A stretch of 64,000 bases of DNA from Xanthocytophaga flava (GCF_030068545.1 NZ_JASJOR010000020.1:62001-126000); one strand, 5' to 3'. Counted from the stretch's first letter, positions 26,632 through 37,374 are shown. The notes: generated by a model not told the origin, from the sequence alone. Program-made: numbers and translations.

Positions 26632-28584
26632 ATGATAGAAAAAGACGGTAGAAGTCGTGTTGTCATTGAACATGTACAGCCGCAAATCAATAGTGGACGT
26701 TTTCCAGTCAAACGAACAGTTGGTGAAAGGCTCACCGTAATAGCAGATGTTTTTGCAGATGGTCATGATGAAGTGAGAGCTGCGTTGCTGGTAAAGCATG
26801 AACAGGACAGCGATTGGCAGGAAATTCCTATGGAATTTCAAGGAAACGACCGTTGGGAAGCATCTTTCACTCCAGAGAAAAGAGGTGTATATGAATATAC
26901 CGTACAAGGCTGGGTAGATCACCTCCTAACTTGGCAAAAAGGTCTTAAAAAGAAGTTTGAGGCAATTCAGGATGTAGGAGTAGAACTACTCATTGGTGCG
27001 AATTGGATTGAAGAGGCAGCTGAACGTGCACCGGCTCATGATGCTCAAACCTTGCGTAACTGGGCAACACAGCTTCGTAACGAATCCAATCAATCAGCAG
27101 GAGTAACTTTTGCATTAAGCCAGGAGGTAACCAAACTGGTAGAAGCCTATCCGGATAAAAAATATGCTAGTCTGTACCATAGAACACTTTTCATGGAAGC
27201 AGAACGGCAGAAAGCCTTATTTAGTACCTGGTACGAATTCTTCCCAAGATCAGCATCCAATGAACCAGGGAAACACGGAACATTCAAAGATTGTGAGCAA
27301 GTGCTACCTCGCATTGCCGAAATGGGTTTTGATACTATTTATCTTCCACCTATCCACCCTATTGGAGATTCTAACCGAAAAGGAGCTAATAACTCTGTAA
27401 CAGCTCAGCCTGGTGAACCAGGTTCCCCGTGGGCTATCGGAAGCAAAGATGGCGGACACAAATCCATTCATCCTCAGTTGGGGAGTATAGATGATTTTGT
27501 CAGCCTTGTAAACAAAGCAAAAGACTTCAATATTGAAGTTGCTATTGATGTGGCTTTTCAATGCTCACCTGACCACCCCTATGTAAAAGAACATCCGCAA
27601 TGGTTCCGCTGGCGTCCAGACGGTAGTGTTCAGTATGCAGAAAATCCACCCAAGAAATATCAGGATGTACTCCCTATCAACTTTGAGACAGAAGATTGGG
27701 AAAACCTCTGGAAAGAACTAAAAAGTGTTTTTGAATATTGGATTGATAAAGGAGTATATATATTCCGTGTAGATAATCCTCATACCAAATCGTTTATATT
27801 CTGGGAGTGGTGTATACGTGAAATACGCCGTCAACATCCGGATGCGATCTTTTTAGCAGAGGCCTTTACTCGTCCGCGGGTAATGGAACAGCTTGCCAAA
27901 ATAGGCTTCAATCAGTCATACACATATTATACATGGCGTAACACCCAGTTTGAGATCAAACAGTATATGACTGAGTTGACGAAAACAGATATGCGTGAAT
28001 ATTATCGTCCCAACTTCTGGCCTAATACGCCAGATATTTTGCCAGAAATGCTACAAAATGGTGGAGAATCCGCACATATTAGTCGTGTGGTTATGGCAGC
28101 AACGCTCTCTTCCAACTATGGATTATATGGCCCGGTATATGAGTTTGGAATCAATACACCTGTCTATGCAGGTAAGGAAGAGTATTTGGACTCAGAAAAA
28201 TACGAAGTTAAACACTGGGATTGGAATCGGAAAACTAAAATCCGGGATGTAATGACAAGGATTAACCGCATTCGTCGTGAAAACCCGGCATTACAAACAA
28301 CCTGGAATATTGAGTTTGGGGAAACAGATAACCAGCAATTATTGTGCTATGCTAAAGTTGATGATTACAAAAGCAATAAGATACTGGTTGTTGTCAATCT
28401 GGACCCTCACCATGTTCAATCCGGCTGGATAAAAGTACCTGTACAATACTTGAATCTGTCAACCGGATCAACTTACACAGTTAATGATCTGATGACAGAT
28501 ACACGATATCAATGGCATCACGAATGGAACTATGTAGAGTTGCATCCGGGAGTTATGCCTGTACACGTATTCAGGATTGAATAA
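26632..28584 (+). CDS. glgE: GlgE, alpha-1,4-glucan:maltose-1-phosphate maltosyltransferase
   Basis: The 650-residue GH13 enzyme has an N-terminal beta-sandwich (to about 115), a helical insert, the catalytic barrel and a C-terminal beta domain. The nucleophile is D381 (FRVDNPHTK) and the acid/base E410 (LAEAFTRP). LPPIHPIG and RKGANN are typical of GlgE. It transfers maltosyl units from maltose-1-phosphate to the non-reducing ends of alpha-1,4-glucan in the cytoplasm. The substrate is made by the neighbouring TreS-maltokinase. No branching enzyme gene is in the window. Confidence 0.95.
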   Translation: MIEKDGRSRVVIEHVQPQINSGRFPVKRTVGERLTVIADVFADGHDEVRAALLVKHEQDSDWQEIPMEFQGNDRWEASFTPEKRGVYEYTVQGWVDHLLTWQKGLKKKFEAIQDVGVELLIGANWIEEAAERAPAHDAQTLRNWATQLRNESNQSAGVTFALSQEVTKLVEAYPDKKYASLYHRTLFMEAERQKALFSTWYEFFPRSASNEPGKHGTFKDCEQVLPRIAEMGFDTIYLPPIHPIGDSNRKGANNSVTAQPGEPGSPWAIGSKDGGHKSIHPQLGSIDDFVSLVNKAKDFNIEVAIDVAFQCSPDHPYVKEHPQWFRWRPDGSVQYAENPPKKYQDVLPINFETEDWENLWKELKSVFEYWIDKGVYIFRVDNPHTKSFIFWEWCIREIRRQHPDAIFLAEAFTRPRVMEQLAKIGFNQSYTYYTWRNTQFEIKQYMTELTKTDMREYYRPNFWPNTPDILPEMLQNGGESAHISRVVMAATLSSNYGLYGPVYEFGINTPVYAGKEEYLDSEKYEVKHWDWNRKTKIRDVMTRINRIRRENPALQTTWNIEFGETDNQQLLCYAKVDDYKSNKILVVVNLDPHHVQSGWIKVPVQYLNLSTGSTYTVNDLMTDTRYQWHHEWNYVELHPGVMPVHVFRIE

Positions 28585-28611
28585 AACCCAATGGTGCATC
28601 AGCTTACCATT

Positions 28612-28638
28612 AAGCCTGCAGAACTTTGTAGGCTTTTT
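28612..28638 (+). terminator. terminator between glgE and treS
   Basis: The 9-bp stem 28612-28620/28627-28635 (one G:T) has a 6-nt loop and a TTTTT tail. It suggests the two pathway genes are separate or attenuated units. Confidence 0.75.
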
Positions 28639-28788
28639 GTTTTGCACAATACGAAAAAGCTTTATTTTTCGCACAGAAAAGTACAATAAGCCATACAAAT
28701 AATTTAACTATAAAAGAATACTATTCCGAAATACCCAGTAACGTAAAACTGTCCTATACAGTGACTCTTTACTTTCAGAACTACTCAT

Positions 28789-31700
28789 ATGGCCAAAAAA
28801 GTGATTACTCAGGATCCAAACCTGCGTTGGTATAAAGACGCAATCATTTACGAATTACACATTAAAACATTTGCAGACAGCAATGGCGACGGAATTGGTG
28901 ACTTCCGGGGATTAATCCAGAAACTGGATTATCTTGAAGATTTGGGAGTAACAGCAATCTGGCTACTTCCCTTTTATCCTTCTCCACTTCGTGATGATGG
29001 CTACGACATTGCGGATTATTATGCGATAAATCCTTCCTATGGTAATATTCAGGATTTCAAAACACTCCTGAAAGAAGCCCACCGCAGAGGATTAAAAGTA
29101 ATCACAGAGCTGGTACTTAATCATACATCTGATCAGCATCCATGGTTTCAACGTGCACGGCTTGCCAAACCCGGTTCTGTATACAGAGACTTTTATGTAT
29201 GGAGTGATACAGACAAAAAATACCAGGATGTCCGCATCATCTTTACCGATTCTGAACCTTCCAACTGGACATGGGATCCTGTAGCAGGTGCATATTATTG
29301 GCACAGGTTCTTCTACCACCAGCCTGATCTTAACTATGATAACCCTAAAGTTCAGGAAGAAGTTTTCAAAGTATTTGATTACTGGTCCGATCTGGGAGTA
29401 GATGGTTTCCGGATTGATGCAGTACCTTATCTATTTGAACGTGAAGGGACCAATGGTGAAAACCTTCCGGAGACACATGCATTCTTGAAGAAGATGCGTG
29501 CCCATATGGACAAACACTACCCGGATAAAATGTTTCTGGCAGAGGCCAACATGTGGCCAGAAGACTCTGCCAACTATTTCGGCAATGGAGATGAGTGTCA
29601 TATGAACTATCACTTTCCGATCATGCCTCGTATGTACATGTCGGTAAAGATGGAAGACCGCTATCCAATTATGGATATCATTGACCAGACACCTTCTATT
29701 CCTGATGCCTGTCAATGGGCAATATTCCTTCGCAACCATGATGAGTTAACACTGGAAATGGTGACGGATGAGGAAAGGGATTATATGTATCGAGTGTATA
29801 CAAAAGATCCTACAGCCCGAATCAATCTAGGTATCCGCCGCCGTCTGGCTCCTCTGATGGAAAACAATCGTCGCAAGATTGAATTGATGAATGTATTGCT
29901 ATTCTCTCTTCCAGGAACTCCAGTAGTATATTACGGTGATGAGATTGGTATGGGTGATAATTACTACCTGAAAGACAGAGATGGAGTGCGCACTCCTATG
30001 CAATGGAGTGGAGATCGTAATGCAGGCTTCTCTAAAGCCAATCCTCAGCAGTTGCTACTCCCACTGATTACGGATCCTGAGTTTACGTATGAGTCAGTAA
30101 ACGTAGAAAATCAGCAAGGTAATCAAAACTCACTGCTTTGGTGGACAAAGAGAATCATCGAAGCTCGTAAAAGACATAAGGCATTCAGCAGAGGTGAAAT
30201 CCAGTTTTTACACCCTGCCAACGCAAAAGTTTTGTCCTTCATCCGTTCCTATGAAGATGAGCAAATCCTGGTCGTGGTAAACTTATCTCGTTTTCCTCAG
30301 GCAGCAGAATTAGATCTTGAAGCTTATAAAGGATATACACCAACTGAAGTTTTCAGTCAGAATGCATTTCCTGTTATCAAAGATGCACCTTACCTGTTTA
30401 CACTATCAGCTCATGGCTACTATTGGTTAGTACTGAAAAAAGAAGAAACAACAGATACTACCTACGAAGGTACACAAATGCCTGTTCTTGAACTTACAGA
30501 CTGGGAAGAACTATCCGAAGCCAAGAAAACAAAGTTTATCGAAAATAAACTCCTGCCTGGCTACCTGAATTCCTGTCGATGGTTTGGAGGTAAAGCCCGT
30601 ACAATCCAGAATATTCAAATTGTTGAAAACATAACCATCCCTGTGCTGGAAGGTGAGGCAGCATTCTTTGTAATCGAAGTCAACTACAATGAGGGATTAC
30701 CAGAAATGTATTCTTTGCCTCTAACACTGGCTTTTGGTGATCAGGAGAAAAAAATCAGAGACAACTATCCGAAAGGTATCATTGCACCTGTACAACTTGG
30801 GACCAAAAAAGGTATTTTGTATGATGCAGTATATAGTGACGAGTTTCGGAATACTCTCTACCGTTTAATGGCTCAGAAGAAAAAACTTCATATTGGAGAC
30901 AGCGAATTAAACGGATATATATCCAAAGACGCAGAAAAAGCAATTAAGAAAATAAAAGCTGATGATATAAAATCGAAGATATTGAATGCTGAACAAAGCA
31001 ATACATCCATTATCTTCAACGATCAGTATTTCTTTAAGATTTACCGCAAATTAGATCGGGCACACAACCCGGATCTGGAGATTACCCGTTTCATAACAGA
31101 GAATACAGAGTTTACCAATGTTCCTAAGTTTATAGGTGCTTTGGAATTTCAGCAGGGTAAGCAATTGCCGATGGTATTAGGCATGATGCAGGAGATGGTT
31201 CCTAACCAAGGCGATGCCTGGGCATATATCGGAGATGTATTGAGACGCTTCTTTGACCGGAAACTTACAGAAGATCGTTCACTGAAAGTCCCAACGCCAG
31301 TAGGAACGCTGACTAATCCTGTTGAATTTGAACAAATTCCTGAAATTATGCAGCAGCTGTTAGGTGGTGCTTATGTTGAGCGGGTTCGTTTACTGGGGCA
31401 ACGGTCAGCGGAAATGCATTTGGCACTTGCCTCACATCCGGAACAGAAAGGGTTTGAAGCAGAAGCTTACTCATTACACTATCAGCGGTCTTTATATTCT
31501 TCACTGGTATCACAGGTTCGGAACTCGTTTGATTTGTTGAAGAAGAAATTAAACTCATTGCCTGAATCTGTAAGAGCCGAAGCGGAAGAAGTAATGGGAA
31601 TGCGTCAGGATATTTTGAAGTTCATGCAACGAGTATATGATCACAAAATCAATACGGATAAGATTCGTACACATGGTGACTATCACCTCGGACAGGTTCT

Positions 31701-32130
31701 ATTTACCGGAAAAGACTTCATTATCATTGATTTTGAAGGCGAGCCAATCCGTTCGTTTAGTGAACGTCGTCTGAAACGTTCGGCATTACGTGACGTAGCA
31801 GGTATGATTCGGTCATTCCACTATGCAGCCTTCTATCAGTTGATTCAGAATGATCGATTCCGGGCTGAGGATATAGCATACCTAGAGAAATGGGCAGAAC
31901 AGTGGTATCATTATGTTTCCAGCTTCTTTATGCAAGCCTACATGGGTAAGGCTAAAGGGCAAAACTTTTTACCAGATACTCAGGAAGACATTGATCTGCT
32001 GCTTCAAATCTTTATTCTGGAAAAAGCAATCTATGAGCTTAATTATGAACTGAATATGCGTCCGGATTGGGTACTGATTCCGTTGCGTGGTATCAAATAC
32101 ATAATGAATGACTATTTAAAGAAGGCCTGA
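28789..32130 (+). CDS. treS/mak: trehalose synthase fused to maltokinase (TreS-Mak)
   Basis: The 1113-residue protein is a fusion. Residues 1 to about 550 are TreS, a GH13 isomerase converting trehalose and maltose, with nucleophile D210 (VDGFRIDAV), acid/base E252 (LAEANMWPED) and FLRNHDELTLEM. Residues from about 570 are maltokinase (Pep2/Mak), an aminoglycoside phosphotransferase-like kinase with catalytic HGDYHLGQ (H962-Q969) and metal-binding IIDFEGEP. It makes maltose-1-phosphate from trehalose plus ATP, feeding GlgE immediately upstream. Both halves look intact. Confidence 0.95.
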   Translation: MAKKVITQDPNLRWYKDAIIYELHIKTFADSNGDGIGDFRGLIQKLDYLEDLGVTAIWLLPFYPSPLRDDGYDIADYYAINPSYGNIQDFKTLLKEAHRRGLKVITELVLNHTSDQHPWFQRARLAKPGSVYRDFYVWSDTDKKYQDVRIIFTDSEPSNWTWDPVAGAYYWHRFFYHQPDLNYDNPKVQEEVFKVFDYWSDLGVDGFRIDAVPYLFEREGTNGENLPETHAFLKKMRAHMDKHYPDKMFLAEANMWPEDSANYFGNGDECHMNYHFPIMPRMYMSVKMEDRYPIMDIIDQTPSIPDACQWAIFLRNHDELTLEMVTDEERDYMYRVYTKDPTARINLGIRRRLAPLMENNRRKIELMNVLLFSLPGTPVVYYGDEIGMGDNYYLKDRDGVRTPMQWSGDRNAGFSKANPQQLLLPLITDPEFTYESVNVENQQGNQNSLLWWTKRIIEARKRHKAFSRGEIQFLHPANAKVLSFIRSYEDEQILVVVNLSRFPQAAELDLEAYKGYTPTEVFSQNAFPVIKDAPYLFTLSAHGYYWLVLKKEETTDTTYEGTQMPVLELTDWEELSEAKKTKFIENKLLPGYLNSCRWFGGKARTIQNIQIVENITIPVLEGEAAFFVIEVNYNEGLPEMYSLPLTLAFGDQEKKIRDNYPKGIIAPVQLGTKKGILYDAVYSDEFRNTLYRLMAQKKKLHIGDSELNGYISKDAEKAIKKIKADDIKSKILNAEQSNTSIIFNDQYFFKIYRKLDRAHNPDLEITRFITENTEFTNVPKFIGALEFQQGKQLPMVLGMMQEMVPNQGDAWAYIGDVLRRFFDRKLTEDRSLKVPTPVGTLTNPVEFEQIPEIMQQLLGGAYVERVRLLGQRSAEMHLALASHPEQKGFEAEAYSLHYQRSLYSSLVSQVRNSFDLLKKKLNSLPESVRAEAEEVMGMRQDILKFMQRVYDHKINTDKIRTHGDYHLGQVLFTGKDFIIIDFEGEPIRSFSERRLKRSALRDVAGMIRSFHYAAFYQLIQNDRFRAEDIAYLEKWAEQWYHYVSSFFMQAYMGKAKGQNFLPDTQEDIDLLLQIFILEKAIYELNYELNMRPDWVLIPLRGIKYIMNDYLKKA

Positions 32131-32148
32131 TTAGTGTTATAAATAAAG

Positions 32149-32184
32149 AAAGGTCCAGTATTCTATAATGCTGGACCTTTTCTT
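32149..32184. terminator. bidirectional terminator between treS and aspS
   Basis: AAAGGTCCAG (32149-32158) pairs with 32171-32180 and continues three more pairs. A and T runs on the two sides serve both converging genes. Confidence 0.85.
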
Positions 32185-32241
32185 TTGTTCAATGCCCTAT
32201 AACAAGGCACCTAATCTATTGTAGTATAGTCTATAGAAACC

Positions 32242-33993
32242 TTATTTTACATTTGTTTTGATTGACAACTCATCCAATTGTTTCTCTGAAATAATGGATG
32301 GAGAATCAATCATTACGTCACGACCTGCATTATTTTTAGGGAAGGCAATGAAGTCACGAATAGAATCAGCACCTCCAAACAAAGAACACAGACGATCAAA
32401 GCCAAAAGCAATACCTCCATGCGGTGGAGCACCATATTCAAAAGCCTCCATTAAAAAGCCAAACTGATAACGTGCTTCTTCATCACTAAAACCAAGCATA
32501 GAGAACATCTTAGCCTGTAGCTCACGATTAAAGATCCGTATAGAACCACCACCTACTTCTACTCCATTGATCACCATATCATAGGCATTGGCACGTACGC
32601 TTCCCGGATCGGTATCCAGCAATGGAATATCTTCTGGCTTAGGAGAAGTAAATGGATGGTGCATAGCAAACCAGCGACTTTCTTCCTCACTCCATTCCAG
32701 TAAAGGAAAGTCAACTACCCAATGCACTGAATATTCATCTGGCTTACGCAATCCTAATCTATTACCCATCTCCAGACGCAATTCATTTAATGCTTTACGT
32801 GTTTTATTCGCCTCACCTGATAAAATCAGAATCAAATCTCCTTTCTCCGCACCAAACGCCTCAGCCCACTTTTTCAAATCTTCTTCACTATAGAATTTAT
32901 CTACTGAGGATTTAAGTGACCCATCTGTGTTATAACGTGCATACACCAGACCTTTCGCTCCAATCTGAGGCCGTTTTACAAACTCCGTTAGTTCGTCTAC
33001 CTGCTTACGGGTATAATCAGCACATCCTTTTGCACAAATACCTACTACCAGTTCAGCATCATCAAACACACCAAATCCTTTTCCTTTGGCTATCTCATTC
33101 AATTCTACGAATGTCATTCCAAAACGGATATCCGGCTTATCTGAGCCATAGTTCTTCATAGCATCAGCATAGGTCATTCGAGATACTTCACCGATCTCCA
33201 TACCTTTCACATTTTTAAACAAATGCCTTACTAACCCTTCGAAGGTGTTTAGAATATCTTCCTGTGTGATGAACGACATCTCGCAGTCAATCTGTGTAAA
33301 CTCTGGCTGGCGGTCAGCACGCAAATCCTCATCACGGAAACATTTTACAATCTGATAATACCGATCAAATCCAGATACCATCAACAATTGTTTAAAAGTC
33401 TGCGGAGATTGTGGCAACGCATAAAATTCACCTGGATTCATCCGGCTAGGAACCACAAAGTCGCGAGCCCCTTCAGGAGTAGACTTAATCAATACAGGTG
33501 TTTCAACTTCAATAAAATTTAATCCGTCCAGATAGTTACGTGTTTGTTGCGCCATCTTATGACGCAACTGTAAATTCTGACGAACGGGAGTACGACGCAA
33601 ATCCAGGTAACGATATTTCATGCGAAGATCATCTCCTCCATCGGTTGTATCTTCAATAAGAAACGGAGGCAATTTTGCCGGGTTTAAGATTTCCAGCTCA
33701 GTTACCAGAATCTCAATGTCTCCGGTAGGCATATTCGGATTCTTGGAGATTCGTTCAATAACTTTACCTGTTGCCTGCAATACAAATTCCCGACCTACCA
33801 GTCGTGATTTTTCCAGCAATGCTTTATCCGTTTTCCCTTCTTCAAAAATAAGCTGAGTAAGTCCATAGCGGTCACGCAAGTCTATCCAGTGCATATGTCC
33901 TTTGTCACGTGAACGTTGCAACCAGCCACAAACTGTAACAGTTTGTCCTACATGATCAATTCGGAGTTCTCCACAAGTGTGTGTTCTAAGCAT
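32242..33993 (-). CDS. aspS: aspartate-tRNA ligase
   Basis: The 583-residue class II synthetase has the N-terminal OB anticodon-binding domain (VTVCGWLQRSRDKG...), motif 2 FRDEDLRADRQPEFTQ, the bacterial GAD insertion at about 290-420 and motif 3 GIAFGFDRL. It charges tRNA-Asp. The GAD domain marks the bacterial type. It is a single gene converging on treS. Confidence 0.98.
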   Translation of the reverse strand: MLRTHTCGELRIDHVGQTVTVCGWLQRSRDKGHMHWIDLRDRYGLTQLIFEEGKTDKALLEKSRLVGREFVLQATGKVIERISKNPNMPTGDIEILVTELEILNPAKLPPFLIEDTTDGGDDLRMKYRYLDLRRTPVRQNLQLRHKMAQQTRNYLDGLNFIEVETPVLIKSTPEGARDFVVPSRMNPGEFYALPQSPQTFKQLLMVSGFDRYYQIVKCFRDEDLRADRQPEFTQIDCEMSFITQEDILNTFEGLVRHLFKNVKGMEIGEVSRMTYADAMKNYGSDKPDIRFGMTFVELNEIAKGKGFGVFDDAELVVGICAKGCADYTRKQVDELTEFVKRPQIGAKGLVYARYNTDGSLKSSVDKFYSEEDLKKWAEAFGAEKGDLILILSGEANKTRKALNELRLEMGNRLGLRKPDEYSVHWVVDFPLLEWSEEESRWFAMHHPFTSPKPEDIPLLDTDPGSVRANAYDMVINGVEVGGGSIRIFNRELQAKMFSMLGFSDEEARYQFGFLMEAFEYGAPPHGGIAFGFDRLCSLFGGADSIRDFIAFPKNNAGRDVMIDSPSIISEKQLDELSIKTNVK

Positions 33994-34186
33994 AATATAG
34001 TAACTTAAGTCTAAGGTCAGATGTCAAAAAAATAACGAATCTCCCTATCTGACAGTCTCCAAAACCAGATATATTGAAGAAATTCGTCTTTTATAAAGAA
34101 TGCCCGCAAATTTTTGGAAAACGAATCATATAAACAAGGCTTATAAGAAGTATTACACAATATTTTCTTATAACCTCATTTGAAAA

Positions 34187-34720
34187 CTAATTTATTTCTT
34201 CTATCACTGTTTGTTTTTCAATCCGTTCATCTACAATGACAAATCCTGCTTTCAGATAATTATGCAAAGCAGCAGGATGATCCTGATCCATAGTATCCAA
34301 TGACAACTTATTAGGGTTGTCCTCAAAAACTTTTCCAATGACCCACCGTAAAAAATATTTACCCAATCCAATCCCTCTAAACTCTGGTACTAACCCAAAG
34401 AATGTTAAAAAATACTCGCTGGTATTCTGACAGTCTACTTCTGCATAGCCTGCAGGTACACCACCGACATATAGTACATAAATGTTTATCAACGGATTCT
34501 GAATAATAGACAACAGCTCGTCCTTTGTTTTAAGAAGCCTGTCTGCCCATCCAAATTCTTGTCCGACTTCTTTATACAGAAAAAGATAAAAAGCTACTGT
34601 TGGATTTTTTAAACGAATAATTTCTACATCTTCCAGTTGATTTGGCATTTGCAGGAAAGAATGCTTTCTGAACTCTAAGTATGTTCTTTTTACAAGTTTA
34701 TAGGTTACTTTTTGAGTCAT
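34187..34720 (-). CDS. GNAT-family N-acetyltransferase
   Basis: The 177-residue protein has the GNAT core. The acetyl-CoA loop is in LVPEFRGIGLGKYFLRWVIG, preceded by the beta-strands of YVLYVGGVPAGYAEVDC and followed by LDTMDQDHPAALHNYLKAGF. The substrate is unknown. It may share transcription with aspS, which starts on the same strand upstream of it, but no link is evident. A 9-bp inverted repeat lies downstream at 34141-34173, without a T-run. Confidence 0.82.
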   Translation of the reverse strand: MTQKVTYKLVKRTYLEFRKHSFLQMPNQLEDVEIIRLKNPTVAFYLFLYKEVGQEFGWADRLLKTKDELLSIIQNPLINIYVLYVGGVPAGYAEVDCQNTSEYFLTFFGLVPEFRGIGLGKYFLRWVIGKVFEDNPNKLSLDTMDQDHPAALHNYLKAGFVIVDERIEKQTVIEEIN

Positions 34721-34995
34721 TTTGAACTAATAGAATAAAATACTACACAGATCAGGACAAATTTACAACCTTGCCAAAAATACAGAACAAACCAATTATT
34801 CGTTATAGAATACGGTATTATGTTTTTACAAAGCTGTAACAGCTAAAGTAATTACATAATCTAAACCTTTTGAATGAATAGATTTGACCGTTATAGATCT
34901 TTCCATTAAACAATAAATGGAAAACAAAATCTAACTAATGATTCTTTTGGTGAGTCAAAAACTCATCATTTCCTTATACTCAGAACCACGCAACT

Positions 34996-36492
34996 ATGAG
35001 CCGAAAAACAGTAGCCATTATTGGAAGCGGAATCGCAGGTATTGCCACTGCAATCCGATTAGCCGCCAAAGGATTTAGAGTAACCATATTTGAAGCAAAC
35101 AGTTATCCAGGTGGTAAATTATCTGAGTTTGAATTAGAAGGCTATCGTTTTGATGCAGGCCCTTCTTTATTTACAATGCCTCATTTTGTTGAAGAATTGT
35201 TTCTGATTGCAGGTAAAAACCCGGCTGATTATATTGCATATGGTAAGCTTCCCGTTATCTGTGAATATTTTTATGAAGATGGTACTCATATACGAGCCTA
35301 TTCCGATCCTGAAAAATTTGCAGAAGAAATTGAACAGAAAACAGGGCAATCCAAGAAAAGTGTCTTATCTTATCTAAAGCAAAGTGCATTCAAATATGAA
35401 GTAACAGCTAATCTTTTTTTAAAACGATCTCTACACAAATTATCGACCTGGTTAAATCTGGATGCGATCAGGGGGTACTGGAACCTTCCAAAACTAGATG
35501 TATTTCAAACATTAAATGAAGTAAACGAACGCCATTTCCAAGATCCTCGTGTTGTGCAGCTTTTTAACAGGTATGCTACCTACAATGGATCTAATCCTTA
35601 TGAGACTCCAGGAATAATGCATATTATTCCGCACCTGGAGTATAATGTTGGAGCTTTCTTTCCAGCTAAAGGGATGTATAATATCACGCAAAGTCTCGTT
35701 CGTCTGGCAGAAGATATGGGAGTGCTATTCTGCTATAATACCCGTATTAATGAAATTGTTGTGTTAAACAACAAGGCAGTAGGAGTACGTCCCAATAAAA
35801 TTGATGGTCGGCCAGCACCAACCTATGAATCGTTTGATGTAGTAGTCAGCAATATGGATATTGTAAATACCTATCGTAAGCTACTCCCTCATGTGGCAGC
35901 ACCTACCCGTATATTAGAACAACCTAAATCCAGTTCTGCCTTAATATTTTATTGGGGTATTACCAGATCTTTTTTCGAACTGGATCTTCATAATATATTT
36001 TTTAGTAAAGACTATCAGCATGAATTTGATTGCTTGTTTCATAAGCAAACCATTTCCAATGATCCAACCATCTACATCAATATTACTTCCAAGTACAAAC
36101 CTGATGATGCTCCTTCCGGATGCGAAAACTGGTTTACAATGATTAATGTCCCTAATAACTCCGGTCAGGACTGGGATGGTCTGATAGACGAAGCTCGTCG
36201 AAATATTATTCTCAAGTTAAGCAGGATTCTGAAAACAGACATAAGTAAACTTATAGCCTGCGAATACATTCAGGACCCTAGAACTATAGAAGCACGAACC
36301 TCATCCAGTCAGGGTGCATTATATGGTATTAGTTCCAATAATCGTTTTGCAGCATTTCTTCGACATGATAACAAATCATCTAAGGTAAAGAATCTGTACT
36401 TTGTTGGAGGCAGTGTTCATCCTGGAGGCGGTATACCGTTATCTCTTCTTTCTGCCAAGATTGCGGCTGGCATGGTAAAGGAACCCTCATAA
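34996..36492 (+). CDS. crtD: carotenoid desaturase of the CrtI/CrtD family
   Basis: The 498-residue flavoprotein has the N-terminal dinucleotide-binding fold (IIGSGIAGIATAIRLAAKG, glycines at about 10-15), FEANSYPGGK and FDAGPSLFTMP, and the C-terminal FVGGSVHPGGGIPLSL of phytoene desaturase-like enzymes. Among Bacteroidota it is most like the 1-hydroxycarotenoid 3,4-desaturase (CrtD) of flexixanthin- or saproxanthin-type pathways. CrtI proper cannot be excluded. No other crt gene is adjacent. It is flanked by long AT-rich gaps on both sides. Confidence 0.8.
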   Translation: MSRKTVAIIGSGIAGIATAIRLAAKGFRVTIFEANSYPGGKLSEFELEGYRFDAGPSLFTMPHFVEELFLIAGKNPADYIAYGKLPVICEYFYEDGTHIRAYSDPEKFAEEIEQKTGQSKKSVLSYLKQSAFKYEVTANLFLKRSLHKLSTWLNLDAIRGYWNLPKLDVFQTLNEVNERHFQDPRVVQLFNRYATYNGSNPYETPGIMHIIPHLEYNVGAFFPAKGMYNITQSLVRLAEDMGVLFCYNTRINEIVVLNNKAVGVRPNKIDGRPAPTYESFDVVVSNMDIVNTYRKLLPHVAAPTRILEQPKSSSALIFYWGITRSFFELDLHNIFFSKDYQHEFDCLFHKQTISNDPTIYINITSKYKPDDAPSGCENWFTMINVPNNSGQDWDGLIDEARRNIILKLSRILKTDISKLIACEYIQDPRTIEARTSSSQGALYGISSNNRFAAFLRHDNKSSKVKNLYFVGGSVHPGGGIPLSLLSAKIAAGMVKEPS

Positions 36493-36956
36493 TGATAAAT
36501 TAATAGAGGAAATAACTACCCAAAACTGTAAGTACTGAAAAATATTGTACCCATGTAAGAATATTCGTATTTTTACACATTTTATTCTAATCAGGTCTAT
36601 AATAGCCTTAGAATAACAACACTTTAGCATCCATTAGCTGTGGAATTAAATACACGATGTTTACAGAGCTTACTTTCATAAAATAATTTTACACTCAGCT
36701 CCATACATGTTATAAAATCTGTATAATTATTGCGTATTACACATATAAAATAACTAGTACTGAATTGACCTTTAAATAGTACTTAAAGACTAGCTTACTA
36801 TAATCAGTCTGAATTACTTATCCTATTGTCAGATATAAGGAAAAGGATCCATCTGGTATTCTGCCTTTCTATTAAATATTCTATAAGATTATTTATATAT
36901 ATAGTAATCAAATCACATATTCTTTAGCCTTCCGTTGTATAAAAGTCAGGATTCTC
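36493..36956. other. AT-rich intergenic region without recognisable genes
   Basis: No ORF, tRNA or strong inverted repeat is apparent. Its right end carries the rplU promoter. No clear terminator follows the crtD-like gene. Confidence 0.5.
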
Positions 36957-36987
36957 TTTGCATTGTTCATTGAATCACTTATATTTG
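36957..36987 (+). promoter_or_regulatory. promoter of rplU-rpmA (TTTG-N19-TATATTTG)
   Basis: TTTG at 36957-36960 and TATATTTG at 36980-36987 match both elements of the Bacteroidota sigma-A-type promoter with 19-nt spacing, giving a leader of roughly 35 nt. Confidence 0.75.
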
Positions 36988-37025
36988 CGTCCCAATTTTT
37001 AAAACTTTATTCTATTTTATAAATC

Positions 37026-37337
37026 ATGTACGCAATTGTAGAAATCGCAGGTCAGCAAATCAAAGTTGAAAAAGATCGGTTCGTCTATGTTAACAGACTA
37101 GATGGAGAAGCCGGCGCTGACTTGACATTTGACAAGGTATTGCTTGTCGATAACGGCGGAGATGTGTCAGTAGGAGTACCGACAGTATCAGGAGCCTCTG
37201 TTTCAGCTAAAATTCTGGAACATGTAAAAGGAGAAAAAGTGATTATTTTCAAAAAGAAACGCCGTAAAGGATATCGTAAGAAAAACGGTCACCGTCAGCA
37301 ATATACCAAGATCATGATCAATGGTATTTCCTTATAA
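37026..37337 (+). CDS. rplU: 50S ribosomal protein L21
   Basis: The 103-residue protein has the L21 pattern: MYAIVEIAGQQIKVEKDR at the start, and KKRRKGYRKKNGHRQ with TKIMINGI at the end, contacting 23S rRNA. It is followed 37 bp later by rpmA, the universal L21-L27 pair. Confidence 0.98.
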   Translation: MYAIVEIAGQQIKVEKDRFVYVNRLDGEAGADLTFDKVLLVDNGGDVSVGVPTVSGASVSAKILEHVKGEKVIIFKKKRRKGYRKKNGHRQQYTKIMINGISL

Positions 37338-37374
37338 TCTTTTTCTGATTTTAAATTCTTAATTATACAAAGAA

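Noticed and set aside
34141..34173. terminator of the GNAT gene
   Set aside because: The 9-bp stem has no T-run on the minus strand; left as an inverted repeat note only.
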